In this document: positions 1-8,525 of the stretch, one piece after another
How the letters are laid out: each line of letters opens with the position of its first letter
How positions within the stretch are numbered: position 1 is the first letter of the stretch
NCBI GenBank assembly: GCA_013288205.1
Contig: JABDCH010000014.1
Span: forward strand, 1-40,167
Reading direction: 5' to 3'
DNA: 40,167 bases
Origin: Bacteroidota bacterium
Lineage (GTDB): Bacteria > Bacteroidota > Bacteroidia > JABEUT01
Program-made: the position numbers and the translations under genes
Notes under the pieces: generated by a model
What the model saw: only the letters and a program-made list of their open reading frames with translations
Databases searched by the model: none
Told to the model about the DNA's origin: nothing

Positions 1-677
1 CCATCGCCATTATTATCCACCTCATCCCAGGCCATCCTGCCTCCCAATACAAAGGCACGATTAAGGTTAAGCTCAATACCCCAAATGACGCCAAATACAT
101 TGTGACGTATGTTATCATTTTGAAATTGCTGTTGCGTGGTCTCCGTAGTAACACCGTTTGTAAATGTATAGGTACGCGATAGCAGGTAGGAGTATTCGGG
201 CCCTCCCAAGAGGTAAATGCTGGGCAGAATTTTTAGCTGCAGCATAATAGGTATATCCAGGTAATTCAACTGGTTGATGAATGAATAATTATCCGGGTCG
301 CCGCTACCTGCCCCGGTAACTGAGACTCCTGTATTTCCTTTCACCGTAGTGGTTATAGTGGAGTTGGTAGACTCCTGCGGGCCCATTGCCCCCGAGCCTG
401 CATACCCTTTTGAAGAATAAAGAATTTCCGGTTGAATGCCGAGCCAGGTGTTCAACGGTATAGATAGAAATCCTCCGAATACCATCCCAATTCTGGGGTT
501 TGCAACAAAGTCCTCCCCTTGTGCATCATACACATTGGAGTTGTTTAGCCCGGCTTTAACTCCAAATTGCAAGGTAGTGCGTCCGTCGGGAATGTTATCG
601 GACTGATATTGAGCTAAAGCAGCAAATGAAGTGAGTAAAGCGGGTAGGAGAGTTGCCAAAAGTTTTGATTTTTTCAT
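1..677 (-). CDS. Outer-membrane beta-barrel protein (PorT-like fold), 3' end cut by window edge
   Basis: The reading frame is open from the ATG at 675-677 to the left edge, giving 225 residues without a stop, so the C-terminus lies outside the window. The first 23 residues form a signal peptide (MKKSK, a hydrophobic stretch, then AALAQ). The mature part has alternating hydrophobic/aromatic strands and family-like phrases such as FGVKAGLNNSNV, LGIQPEILYSSKG, YLDIPIMLQLK and LLGGPEYSYLL. These are typical of the Bacteroidota outer-membrane beta-barrel domain family (PF13568-like), an 8-stranded barrel of about 200-260 residues. The role of individual members is usually unknown. No TAnnTTTG promoter is evident in the roughly 260 bp upstream. 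Class assignment is firm; specific function is not known. Confidence 0.8.
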   Translation of the reverse strand, partial: MKKSKLLATLLPALLTSFAALAQYQSDNIPDGRTTLQFGVKAGLNNSNVYDAQGEDFVANPRIGMVFGGFLSIPLNTWLGIQPEILYSSKGYAGSGAMGPQESTNSTITTTVKGNTGVSVTGAGSGDPDNYSFINQLNYLDIPIMLQLKILPSIYLLGGPEYSYLLSRTYTFTNGVTTETTQQQFQNDNIRHNVFGVIWGIELNLNRAFVLGGRMAWDEVDNNGD

Positions 678-935
678 GGCGTTTAATATTGATTATCTCT
701 TGCCACCAATTTATAACCTGTTTATGCGAATGCTTCAAAATTTCGTTAAACCCTGCAAAACGGAGGTTGAACAATTTTATAAGCATCCTGAGGACATATC
801 CGCTTAACATTCGTTGCATTTAGTGTGCACAACAGAGTTAACTTTAAGCTGCCTTGGCAGGATAAAAATCGTGTTTATCGAATTTTGGCTGAAAAGGACA
901 CCATAATATCTAACTTGGGGTAAAATCGCTATACT

Positions 936-1247
936 ATGAAAGCATTAATGAAACTAATATGTATCGGAGCATGTTGCCTTACTATAAATGCAATAGGGCA
1001 GACGAGTGTTAGCCAAAGTATGAATGCCCGGCAAAGAGCCGATTATGTAAATCAGCATATTACAGGCCTTACGCCGGACCAGCAATCGAAAATAGCAACT
1101 ATAGAAGAAGAGTACCTGGGCCAGGGTAAAAGAGTGAACGCAACGGCTACAGATTCATTGAGGCGTGCTACGGATAATAAGATAAGGGCAGTGCTTACTA
1201 ATGAACAATATGAGCAATATCAAAACCTGACGATGTATCCGCATTAG
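936..1247 (+). CDS. Small secreted helical protein (Spy/CpxP-like size and layout)
   Basis: This 103-residue protein starts at an ATG and carries a signal peptide over about residues 1-21 (ends NAIGQ). The mature part is helical and polar, with MNARQRADYVNQHITGLTPDQ, then KIATIEEEYL and a second segment LTNEQYEQYQN. The 'L(T)xxQ' turns recall the LTxxQ repeats of Spy/CpxP periplasmic proteins and small Bacteroidota proteins that bind unfolded or envelope proteins. That resemblance is by layout only and is an inference. The gene stands alone and converges on the metallophosphoesterase gene 38 bp downstream. No terminator is visible between them. Confidence 0.6.
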   Translation: MKALMKLICIGACCLTINAIGQTSVSQSMNARQRADYVNQHITGLTPDQQSKIATIEEEYLGQGKRVNATATDSLRRATDNKIRAVLTNEQYEQYQNLTMYPH

Positions 1248-1285
1248 AGGGATTACCACTTCTACAGCAATGACATAGTATTTGC

Positions 1286-2650
1286 TTATAGCGGTTCCTT
1301 GTTCTTGGTTCCTTCCGTTATTTGGTGTGTTTGTAAATCAATAACGATGGAATCTGCGGCATCTCCATAAGTTTTATCTAAGCAGTTAAATATTACAGCC
1401 AGTTTATTTTTGGTGGCCTTCACTTTTAAATATCCGAATGCTTTAATATAGGCTTTAAGCCCCTGTACATGTTGGAGTGCAGCCGGAACTTTCTGGTTGG
1501 GGCTGCTGTTTTTGGCAGCACTCAGTAAATTATAGCCTCCGCATCCTGCGATAATGTAGGGTATTGTTTTACCATTTACGGTCCGTTCAAAACGTTCGTA
1601 TATATGGGCATGCCCGGTAAGAACTACATCGGGATATAAGCCTGCTTTCTCAAAGGCATCATCCAAATCTTTACACAAAGCCTGGGGTGTTTTGCTTCCG
1701 TCGAACACCGGGTGATGCACGGCAAGAATAACTGCTGTTTGATTGGCATTCCGGGCTGGACGAAGCCGTTTCAATTCGGATATAAGGAAATTTTTCTGGT
1801 CGTCAGTAATGTTGGGATATCGGCCATTTTCAGATGAGATTACACCTGCACCCTTATCTGAAACATTACTATAAAGCCCAATGATAGAAGCAAAAGGAGC
1901 TTCGAGCGTGAAATAAACCCCGGGCTGGTTCATGGTGCTTCTTATCAGTCCGCCTGCATTGGGCGAAGGGGCCGGTACTGCAGCGCAAAAATTATCGAGG
2001 AAGGCCTGGAGCGTAGTCATGGAAGGATCCCATATCATGCCGTCGTGGTTTCCGGGAATGGCAAAAATGGGTGCATTGTACGTACAGTAAGGTTCGTAAA
2101 ACTGGGCATAGTAGCTGCTTGCCTGCCCGAATTCATATACCACATCACCTAAATGAAAGAAGAAAGCGGGACGCTCATTTTCGGCAGCATTCATAAGGTC
2201 ATGAGCCATCATAGCAGCTACATCGTCTTCATCTTTCACGCGGTATTCTTTATCGGCTCCCGTATCTCCCACTGAATGGAAAACAAGCTGTCCCGATTTC
2301 GTAATACTGTCAACAGCATCTTGGCCTATAACATCGGACAGTTTCACAACCATGTTGGAACCTTGTCGTGGCGGAGGAATTGGTTGCAGCACTCCACTAT
2401 TTACATAAGCATCATATTCATTAACATTGCCGGTATTAGTGGTTCCTTTTGCGAGGGGAACGTAAGCCGGTTCGGCGAATTGTCTTTTCCCTCCGAAAGG
2501 AGGTGCCGGAGGAGGTGGGGCTATGCGTTTAGAGGGAGTGGCTTTGGTCGATTTTGCCTTTTTAGCATGCTTTGGTTTTGAAGATTGTACTTTTTTTACG
2601 GACTTGGCTTTTTTCTTTGCAGCAGGTGCAGGTTTCTTCTTCCTTTTCAT
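1286..2650 (-). CDS. Calcineurin-like metallophosphoesterase with a histone-like basic N-terminal tail
   Basis: The 454-residue protein has the metallophosphoesterase signature in order: HLGDVVYEFG (GDxxY, about residue 167), AIPGNHDG (GNHD, about 198), AVHHPVFDG (about 311), and VLTGHAHIYERF (GHxH, about 345). These supply the Asp/Asn/His ligands of the dimetal centre, as in purple acid phosphatase-like enzymes. The first roughly 50 residues are almost entirely Lys, Ala, Ser and Pro (KRKKKPAPAAKKK, then KKAKS repeats and a PPPPAPP stretch), resembling a histone H1 tail. No signal peptide is seen, so a cytoplasmic location, possibly bound to nucleic acid, is inferred. The substrate is unknown. 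Confidence 0.8.
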   Translation of the reverse strand: MKRKKKPAPAAKKKAKSVKKVQSSKPKHAKKAKSTKATPSKRIAPPPPAPPFGGKRQFAEPAYVPLAKGTTNTGNVNEYDAYVNSGVLQPIPPPRQGSNMVVKLSDVIGQDAVDSITKSGQLVFHSVGDTGADKEYRVKDEDDVAAMMAHDLMNAAENERPAFFFHLGDVVYEFGQASSYYAQFYEPYCTYNAPIFAIPGNHDGMIWDPSMTTLQAFLDNFCAAVPAPSPNAGGLIRSTMNQPGVYFTLEAPFASIIGLYSNVSDKGAGVISSENGRYPNITDDQKNFLISELKRLRPARNANQTAVILAVHHPVFDGSKTPQALCKDLDDAFEKAGLYPDVVLTGHAHIYERFERTVNGKTIPYIIAGCGGYNLLSAAKNSSPNQKVPAALQHVQGLKAYIKAFGYLKVKATKNKLAVIFNCLDKTYGDAADSIVIDLQTHQITEGTKNKEPL

Positions 2651-2846
2651 AACGAATAATTTTAAAATGATTCTATTACAAACTACGGAAATAACCTCGC
2701 TAAAAAAGGGATTTTTCTGTTAAGTTTTCTTTAAATTGCGGATAACATTACTTAGCACCACAAGATGATGTGAGAAAGGAAATGAGATTGCAACGTCCAT
2801 ATAGAGTGGATTCGCAACGATGATATGATTCCTAATTACTAAGAAC

Positions 2847-4664
2847 TTATGCTTCTATCGCAGCAGTAGATTTCTCTTTGCGCTTGCGTTCGTTTTCATC
2901 TAAAACGATTTTACGCATACGTATACTCTTAGGAGTAACCTCTACATATTCGTCTTCCTGAATGTATTCAAGGGCTTCTTCGAGCGAGAAAACAATTTTA
3001 GGTGCAAGTGCAACAGCCGTATCACTGCCGCTGGCACGCATATTGGTAAGCTGTTTTGCTTTGCAAATATTTATAACCAGGTCATCAGGGCGTATATGTT
3101 CGCCAATAATTTGTCCGGCATACATTTCTTCTCCCGGTTCTACAAAAAACTTGCCTCTGTCTTGTAATTTATCAATAGAGTAAGCGGTACCTACGCCTCT
3201 TTCCATGGCAATCAGCACGCCTTCATTACGTCCGGGTATGTTGCCTTTGTAAGGTTGGTATTTATCAAAGCGGTGAGCAATGATGGCTTCGCCTGCGGTG
3301 GCAGTAAGCATTTGGTTACGCAAGCCAATAATTCCGCGAGATGGAATGTTGAATTCCAAATGTTGGTAATCGCCTTTCGGTTCCATTACCATCAGTTCGC
3401 CTTTATGTTGGGTAACAATATGGATAGCTTTGCTGGCTGCATCAATAGGACAGTCAACGGTTAGCACTTCATAAGGTTCGCATTTCACGCCTTCAATTTC
3501 TTTTACAATAACTTTAGGCTGACCTACTTGCAATTCGTATCCTTCGCGACGCATGGTCTCAATCAGGATAGATAAGTGCAATATACCACGTCCATACACG
3601 AGCAATGCATCAGGAGAACTGGTTTCTTCTACCTTTAATGCCAGGTTCTTTTCCGTTTCGCGGAACAAACGTTCCCTTACGTGGCGTGAGGTAACAAATT
3701 TGCCTTCCTTACCAAAAAATGGTGAGTTGTTAATGGTGAAAAGCATATTCATGGTTGGCTCATCCACATTAATAAGTGGAAGTCCTTCCGGGCTTTCAAA
3801 GTCGGCAATGGTATCGCCGATGTCAAATTTTTCAATACCGAATACGGCGCAAATATCACCCGCACGTACTTCATCAGTGCGCTTGCGACCCAGGCCTTCA
3901 AAGGTGTATAATTCTTTCACTCTCGCTTTGTCAATCTTTCCGTCGCGACGAACAATAGAAATGGGTTGACCTTCTTTTATAGCTCCTCTGAAAACTCTTC
4001 CAACAGCATTTTTACCGGTATAAGAAGAATAGTCGATAGAAGTAATTTGCATTTGAAGCGTTCCTTCGTGCATAGGAGCAGCCGGGAAATATTCAATGAT
4101 CTTATCGAGCAGTGGGCTAATATCAGTAGTAGGAACTTTCCAATCCTCTGACATCCATCCGTTTTTGGATGAACCGTAAATAGTTGGGAAGCCTAATTGA
4201 GCTTCGGTAGCATCTAATTTGCAGAACAAATCAAATACGGCTTCGTTGGTTTCTTCAGGTGTACAGTTTGGCTTATCTACCTTGTTAACCACCACAATAG
4301 CTTTCAAACCTCTTTCTAGTGCCTTGGTAAGCACAAAACGCGTTTGAGGCATAGGGCCTTCAAAAGCATCAACCAACAATAACACGCCATCGGCCATGTT
4401 TAATACACGTTCCACTTCTCCTCCAAAATCCGAGTGACCAGGGGTATCTATGATGTTGATTTTAACGTCTTTATAGTTTACGGAAGCATTTTTGGAGAAA
4501 ATGGTGATACCACGTTCACGTTCCAAGTCGTTGCTATCCATAATAAGGTCGCCTGATTCCTGGTTATCACGGAAAAGGCTGCATTGTTTTAATATCTTGT
4601 CTACTAGCGTTGTTTTACCGTGATCGACGTGGGCAATAATGGCGATGTTGCGAATTGATTTCAT
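2847..4664 (-). CDS. typA: Ribosome-associated translational GTPase TypA/BipA
   Basis: This 605-residue protein matches the full TypA/BipA length. It has G1 AHVDHGKTT at residues 11-19, the switch I region with RERGITI at about 49-55, G3 DTPGH at 73-77 and G4 NKVD at 127-130. Elongation-factor domains II, III and V follow, with a BipA-specific C-terminus (GRNEGVLIAMERG, and IRPDDLVINICKAKQL near the end). BipA binds the 70S ribosome near the factor site and supports 50S assembly and growth under stress or cold. The ATG at 4662-4664 lies 22 bp downstream of a TAnnTTTG box. The gene is monocistronic and divergent from kbl. Identification is near certain. Confidence 0.97.
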   Translation of the reverse strand: MKSIRNIAIIAHVDHGKTTLVDKILKQCSLFRDNQESGDLIMDSNDLERERGITIFSKNASVNYKDVKINIIDTPGHSDFGGEVERVLNMADGVLLLVDAFEGPMPQTRFVLTKALERGLKAIVVVNKVDKPNCTPEETNEAVFDLFCKLDATEAQLGFPTIYGSSKNGWMSEDWKVPTTDISPLLDKIIEYFPAAPMHEGTLQMQITSIDYSSYTGKNAVGRVFRGAIKEGQPISIVRRDGKIDKARVKELYTFEGLGRKRTDEVRAGDICAVFGIEKFDIGDTIADFESPEGLPLINVDEPTMNMLFTINNSPFFGKEGKFVTSRHVRERLFRETEKNLALKVEETSSPDALLVYGRGILHLSILIETMRREGYELQVGQPKVIVKEIEGVKCEPYEVLTVDCPIDAASKAIHIVTQHKGELMVMEPKGDYQHLEFNIPSRGIIGLRNQMLTATAGEAIIAHRFDKYQPYKGNIPGRNEGVLIAMERGVGTAYSIDKLQDRGKFFVEPGEEMYAGQIIGEHIRPDDLVINICKAKQLTNMRASGSDTAVALAPKIVFSLEEALEYIQEDEYVEVTPKSIRMRKIVLDENERKRKEKSTAAIEA

Positions 4665-4686
4665 GTATGTTTTTTACAAAAGTTTG

Positions 4687-4694
4687 CAAAGGTA
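4687..4694 (-). promoter_or_regulatory. Bacteroidota -7 box for typA
   Basis: On the minus strand these bases read TACCTTTG, an exact match to the TAnnTTTG consensus of the Bacteroidota primary sigma factor. The box ends 22 bp before the typA ATG. No clear -33 TTG is visible at the usual spacing. Confidence 0.6.
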
Positions 4695-4777
4695 CGATTA
4701 ATTATGGTGCTTTTGTACGAATCGGGTTAAATTAAGGTTAATAATGAGCTAAAAAAAGATTTAACCAGCAATTTCTT

Positions 4778-4876
4778 AACCACAAAGTTCACAAAAGGTT
4801 ACGCTAAGGCCACAAAGTATGATATTGTAATCTTTGCGGACTTGGCAAGGCTGTTTTCTTAGCGTTCTTTGTGGTT
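4778..4876. repeat. CACAAAG-type imperfect inverted repeat in the typA-kbl divergent spacer
   Basis: AACCACAAAG at 4778-4787 is mirrored by CTTTGTGGTT at 4867-4876, and CGCTAAG at 4802-4808 by CTTAGCG at 4858-4864. A further CCACAAAG lies at 4810-4817. The stems can fold the whole 99 bp into one long imperfect hairpin. It separates the typA promoter from the kbl promoter. Similar CACAAAG-rich elements are, from general knowledge, dispersed in Bacteroidota genomes; the copy number in this genome cannot be seen here. Confidence 0.6.
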
Positions 4877-4913
4877 TATGTATTTATTGGATGCTTAACT
4901 TCCAATTCCTTTT

Positions 4914-4921
4914 TACATTTG
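4914..4921 (+). promoter_or_regulatory. Bacteroidota -7 box for kbl
   Basis: TACATTTG matches TAnnTTTG exactly and ends 20 bp before the kbl ATG. A possible -33 TTG lies at 4887-4889, but the 24 bp spacing is long. Confidence 0.6.
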
Positions 4922-4941
4922 TTGCCTAATAAACAACCATT

Positions 4942-6135
4942 ATGTCGAACCAAGCATTTTACACCAGCCTCCAAACGGAATTGAAGAATATTGAAGAAGC
5001 CGGACTATATAAACGCGAACGTATTATTGTAAGTCCACAAGGTGCCGATATTAAAGTTAATACTGGCAAGGAAGTAATTAACTTTTGTGCCAATAATTAT
5101 TTGGGTTTATCATCGCATCCTAAAGTGATTGCAGCCGCAAAAGATATTTTAGATACACACGGATATGGTATGTCATCGGTGCGCTTTATCTGCGGTACAC
5201 AAGATATCCATAAAACACTGGAAGAAAAGATTTCCAAGTTTCTCGGTACGGAAGATACTATTCTGTATGCTGCCTGCTTTGATGCAAACGGCGGTGTATT
5301 TGAACCGCTGCTGGGCGAACAGGATGCCATTATCTCCGATGAATTGAACCACGCTTCTATTATTGATGGAGTTAGATTGTGCAAAGCAAAACGCTACCGC
5401 TACAAAAATTCCGATATGGAAGATCTGGAAGCGCAACTGAAAGCTGCTTCCGGAGACAGGTTCAAAATGATTGTAACCGATGGTGTTTTCTCGATGGATG
5501 GGTACATTGCCAAGTTGAATGAAATTGTAGTACTCGCTGAAAAATACAATGCCCTCGTAATGGTAGACGATAGCCACGCCGTGGGTTTTGTAGGGAAGAC
5601 CGGACGTGGTAGCCACGAATACAACGGCGTAATGGGCAAAATAGATATTATCACCGGAACCCTCGGAAAAGCCTTAGGTGGTGCGATGGGAGGTTACACC
5701 AGCGGCAAAAAAGAAGTGATTGATATGCTTCGCCAACGGTCTAGGCCCTATTTATTTTCCAATTCACTTTCGCCTGTAATTACCGGGGCAAGTATTGCGG
5801 TGCTTGATTTACTTAGCAGCACTACCGAGTTGCGCGACAAGGTAATGGACAACGCACTCTACTTCCGTGAAGGAATGACTAAAGCGGGATTTGATATTAA
5901 GCCCGGTATACATCCTATTGTGCCAGTTATGTTATACGATGCCAAGCTCTCGCAAACCATGGCTAATAAATTACTGGAAGAAGGTATTTATGTAATAGGG
6001 TTCTTCTATCCTGTGGTTCCAAAAGATAAAGCACGTATACGGGTACAACTCTCGGCGGCACATAGCAAACCTCACTTAGATAAAGCTATTGCGGCCTTTA
6101 CTAAAATTGGGAAAGAGTTGGGGGTAGTGAAATAA
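4942..6135 (+). CDS. kbl: Glycine C-acetyltransferase (2-amino-3-ketobutyrate CoA ligase)
   Basis: This PLP enzyme of the alpha-oxoamine synthase family cleaves 2-amino-3-oxobutanoate with CoA to glycine and acetyl-CoA, the second step of threonine breakdown through threonine dehydrogenase. The 397 residues match the family length and resemble E. coli Kbl closely throughout: [11 protein letters not shown] (47-57), RFICGTQD (81-88), [22 protein letters not shown] (133-154), [11 protein letters not shown] with D209 and H212, and the PLP lysine K243 in GTLGKALGG. Conserved [10 protein letters not shown] and GFFYPVVPK motifs separate Kbl from serine palmitoyltransferase and 8-amino-7-oxononanoate synthase. 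No threonine dehydrogenase gene lies in the window. It is a single gene with its own promoter. Confidence 0.96.
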   Translation: MSNQAFYTSLQTELKNIEEAGLYKRERIIVSPQGADIKVNTGKEVINFCANNYLGLSSHPKVIAAAKDILDTHGYGMSSVRFICGTQDIHKTLEEKISKFLGTEDTILYAACFDANGGVFEPLLGEQDAIISDELNHASIIDGVRLCKAKRYRYKNSDMEDLEAQLKAASGDRFKMIVTDGVFSMDGYIAKLNEIVVLAEKYNALVMVDDSHAVGFVGKTGRGSHEYNGVMGKIDIITGTLGKALGGAMGGYTSGKKEVIDMLRQRSRPYLFSNSLSPVITGASIAVLDLLSSTTELRDKVMDNALYFREGMTKAGFDIKPGIHPIVPVMLYDAKLSQTMANKLLEEGIYVIGFFYPVVPKDKARIRVQLSAAHSKPHLDKAIAAFTKIGKELGVVK

Positions 6136-6175
6136 TTTTGCCGATTTGATAATGAATTGCCATAAAGGAAAATTT

Positions 6176-6322
6176 GGTTCCGTAGGAACCTACTGTTTGT
6201 AGTAGAAAATCAAATATAGCATTTGAGCTCCGTAGGAGCGTCCTATAATGACAGGTCACTCCTAACGGAATTTATGTCGTGCTTTTGTTTGCTTTACTAC
6301 AAACAGTTTGCTCCGATGGAGC
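6176..6322. repeat. Palindromic intergenic element with three GNTCC-GNN-GGANC mini-hairpins
   Basis: Three short hairpins share one design: GGTTCC-gta-GGAACC (6176-6190), GCTCC-gta-GGAGC (6227-6239) and GCTCC-gat-GGAGC (6310-6322). The outer two are joined by a long inverted repeat: CTGTTTGTAGTA at 6193-6204 pairs with TACTACAAACAG at 6294-6305 or so. A weaker, mutated version of the motif lies near 6255-6270. The element fills the spacer between the convergent kbl and TPR-like genes, so it may act as a bidirectional terminator. It looks like a REP/MITE-type dispersed repeat. Confidence 0.65.
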
Positions 6323-6326
6323 ATAT

Positions 6327-6965
6327 CTATTTTTTCTTATTGCGAAAAAACAAGTGTGGAAAATATTCATAAAAAGAAACCAGTATAAGTATTGGAAATA
6401 CTATCTTAATTATAGGCATACCAATATGGTAAGAAATATAATGATCAAAAATAAACGTGATTCCAATTAATATCATACAACTAATTCCAATAATTCGCAC
6501 AAACCTAGACCATTGGGCATAGCGTGAGGAATGAAGCCAATTCTTATATTTATCATTTTCGCTATCGACCTGTATAAGATTCTTGAAAACTGAAATAGCG
6601 GTTTTATACTGTCGTAAAGCGTAACATGCCATCCCTTTAATAAGGCCTAAATTGTAATACCAGGTATTTTTAAGATCGCTGTGAGCAAGACGTAATCGTC
6701 CTATTTCCTTATTAATATAAATATTGGAATCGTTTACCACATCCACTACTTTAGCGTAATATCCTTTTTGATATAGTGCATCAACATATCTACCAACTAA
6801 TTCAACATATTTTCTGAGGTCTTCCTTATCATTCAATTGCTTAATATTTTTGAAGTACAATGAATTTTTTTCATAAAAACTAATTGTAAAGTCAATACCA
6901 TTTTGATAAGTTGCGTAATAGTTAGAGTATATATATTCGATTGTAGATGAAGTTATATCAGCCAT
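6327..6965 (-). CDS. TPR-like protein with two C-terminal membrane helices, function unknown
   Basis: I do not recognise this 212-residue protein. It has no signal peptide. Residues about 45-145 are helical with TPR-like spacing: YVDALYQKGYYAKVVDVV, then GLIKGMACYALRQYKTAISVFKNLIQVD, a clear TPR-type helix pair. Two hydrophobic helices follow at about 155-175 and 180-200, ending in a basic tail (FFRNKKK). The topology suggests an N-terminal cytoplasmic helical domain anchored in the inner membrane. The gene is AT-richer than its neighbours and sits between the palindromic element and gpmI, 36 bp upstream of which it starts. It could be an accessory gene. Confidence 0.6.
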   Translation of the reverse strand: MADITSSTIEYIYSNYYATYQNGIDFTISFYEKNSLYFKNIKQLNDKEDLRKYVELVGRYVDALYQKGYYAKVVDVVNDSNIYINKEIGRLRLAHSDLKNTWYYNLGLIKGMACYALRQYKTAISVFKNLIQVDSENDKYKNWLHSSRYAQWSRFVRIIGISCMILIGITFIFDHYISYHIGMPIIKIVFPILILVSFYEYFPHLFFRNKKK

Positions 6966-7001
6966 ATTATCATTCTTAAAAGATTAGATTTAATAAAGTC
7001 T

Positions 7002-8525
7002 TTACACCAGCGCCTTTCCTGTCATTTCCGCAGGTTGTGCGATACCCATTAATTTTAAAACCGTAGGTGCAATATCTGCCAGGCGGCCATCATCTACTTT
7101 TTTAATGTCTTTATCTATTACAATGCAAGGTACAGGGTTGGTAGTATGTGCCGTGTTCGGCGAACCATCGGCATTTATGGCATAGTCAGCATTGCCGTGG
7201 TCGGCAATAACGATGAATGAATATCCCTTTGGTAGTCCGGCTTCCACTACTTTTTGCAGGCAGGTATCTACTGTTTCAACTGCTTTTACTATGGCACTGT
7301 AAACGCCTGAATGCCCTACCATATCAGCATTTGCAAAGTTGAGGCATACAAAATCAACTTCTCCTTTTTGCAATTCTGCTACAATAGCATCGGTAATTCC
7401 TACTGCACTCATTTCGGGTTGTAGGTCATACGTGGCAACCTTCGGCGAAGGAATCATAATTCGTTTCTCTCCTGCAAATGCATCTTCTCTTCCACCGGAA
7501 AAGAAAAAAGTAACGTGTGGATATTTCTCCGTTTCAGCAATGCGTATTTGTGTTTTTCCATTCAGTGAAAGCACTTCGCCCAAGGTCATTTTCAAATCAT
7601 CTTTGTGGTACAACACTTCTATCCCTTTGAATTTTTCATCGTAAGTAGTCATTGTAACATAATGCAGGGGAATGGTTTTCATTCCTTGTTCCGGCATGTT
7701 TTCCTGAGTAAGCACATGGGTTATTTCCCTGCATCTATCGGTACGGAAATTGAAACAAATCACCACATCGCCTTCTTTGATCCGTGGCAGAATATTTCCA
7801 TTGGAATCAGTAATAGCAACGGGTTTTATAAATTCATCTGACACTTCTTCTTTATATGATTCTTCTATTGCTTTAACGGCATTATCGCTTTTCTTGCCAG
7901 TTCCATTCACCAATAAATCGTAAGCGAGTTTAACTCTTTCCCAGCGTTTATCGCGGTCCATAGCATAATAGCGACCAATAACAGAAGCAATTTTGGCCGT
8001 ATCTTTAGAAATGTGTTCTTCTAATTGTTTAATGAATCCTGCTCCACTATGCGGATCGCAATCGCGCCCATCAGTAAATGCATGGATGAAAACATTTTTA
8101 CAATTATTGGTGGCTGCAATATCACAAAGCGCCATTAGGTGCGAGATATGTGAATGCACGCCTCCATCGGACACTAATCCCATCAGGTGGACAGCCTTAT
8201 TGTTTGTGTTGGCATAATTCAAAGCATCTAATAAGACTTTATTTTTTTGCAGAACACCTTCCCGAATATCTTTGCTGATACGTACCAAATCTTGGTATAC
8301 AACTCGTCCTGCGCCAATGTTGATGTGCCCCACTTCCGAATTGCCCATTTGTCCGTCGGGTAATCCCACGTTTTCACCGGAAGTATATAATTTGGAGTGA
8401 GCATATTGTGTATACAAGCTATTTACAAACGGAGTGCGTGAATTAGCAATGGCATCTGATTTGGAGCCATCACCGATGCCCCATCCGTCTAATATAATAA
8501 GCGCTACTTTTTTAGTTGTTGACAT
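7002..8525 (-). CDS. gpmI: 2,3-bisphosphoglycerate-independent phosphoglycerate mutase
   Basis: This glycolytic enzyme interconverts 3- and 2-phosphoglycerate through a phosphoserine, using two Mn ions. With the ATG at 8523-8525 it has 507 residues, the normal family length. Visible motifs are LIILDGWGIG with metal ligand D13, GNSEVGHINIGAGR with catalytic Ser63, HAFTDGRDCDPHSG, FNFRTDRCREIT, and the C-terminal metal site ADHGNAD followed by NTAHTTNPVP. A start 24 bp further upstream is possible but adds eight residues not typical of the family. The first 14 bp overlap the end of the histidine kinase gene, so translation is probably coupled. It is the last gene of the long cluster. Confidence 0.96.
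   Translation of the reverse strand: MSTTKKVALIILDGWGIGDGSKSDAIANSRTPFVNSLYTQYAHSKLYTSGENVGLPDGQMGNSEVGHINIGAGRVVYQDLVRISKDIREGVLQKNKVLLDALNYANTNNKAVHLMGLVSDGGVHSHISHLMALCDIAATNNCKNVFIHAFTDGRDCDPHSGAGFIKQLEEHISKDTAKIASVIGRYYAMDRDKRWERVKLAYDLLVNGTGKKSDNAVKAIEESYKEEVSDEFIKPVAITDSNGNILPRIKEGDVVICFNFRTDRCREITHVLTQENMPEQGMKTIPLHYVTMTTYDEKFKGIEVLYHKDDLKMTLGEVLSLNGKTQIRIAETEKYPHVTFFFSGGREDAFAGEKRIMIPSPKVATYDLQPEMSAVGITDAIVAELQKGEVDFVCLNFANADMVGHSGVYSAIVKAVETVDTCLQKVVEAGLPKGYSFIVIADHGNADYAINADGSPNTAHTTNPVPCIVIDKDIKKVDDGRLADIAPTVLKLMGIAQPAEMTGKALV

Noticed and set aside
595-819. 74-residue minus-strand frame over the start of the outer-membrane barrel gene
   Set aside because: It overlaps the signal peptide region of the barrel gene in another frame and shows no protein-like composition.
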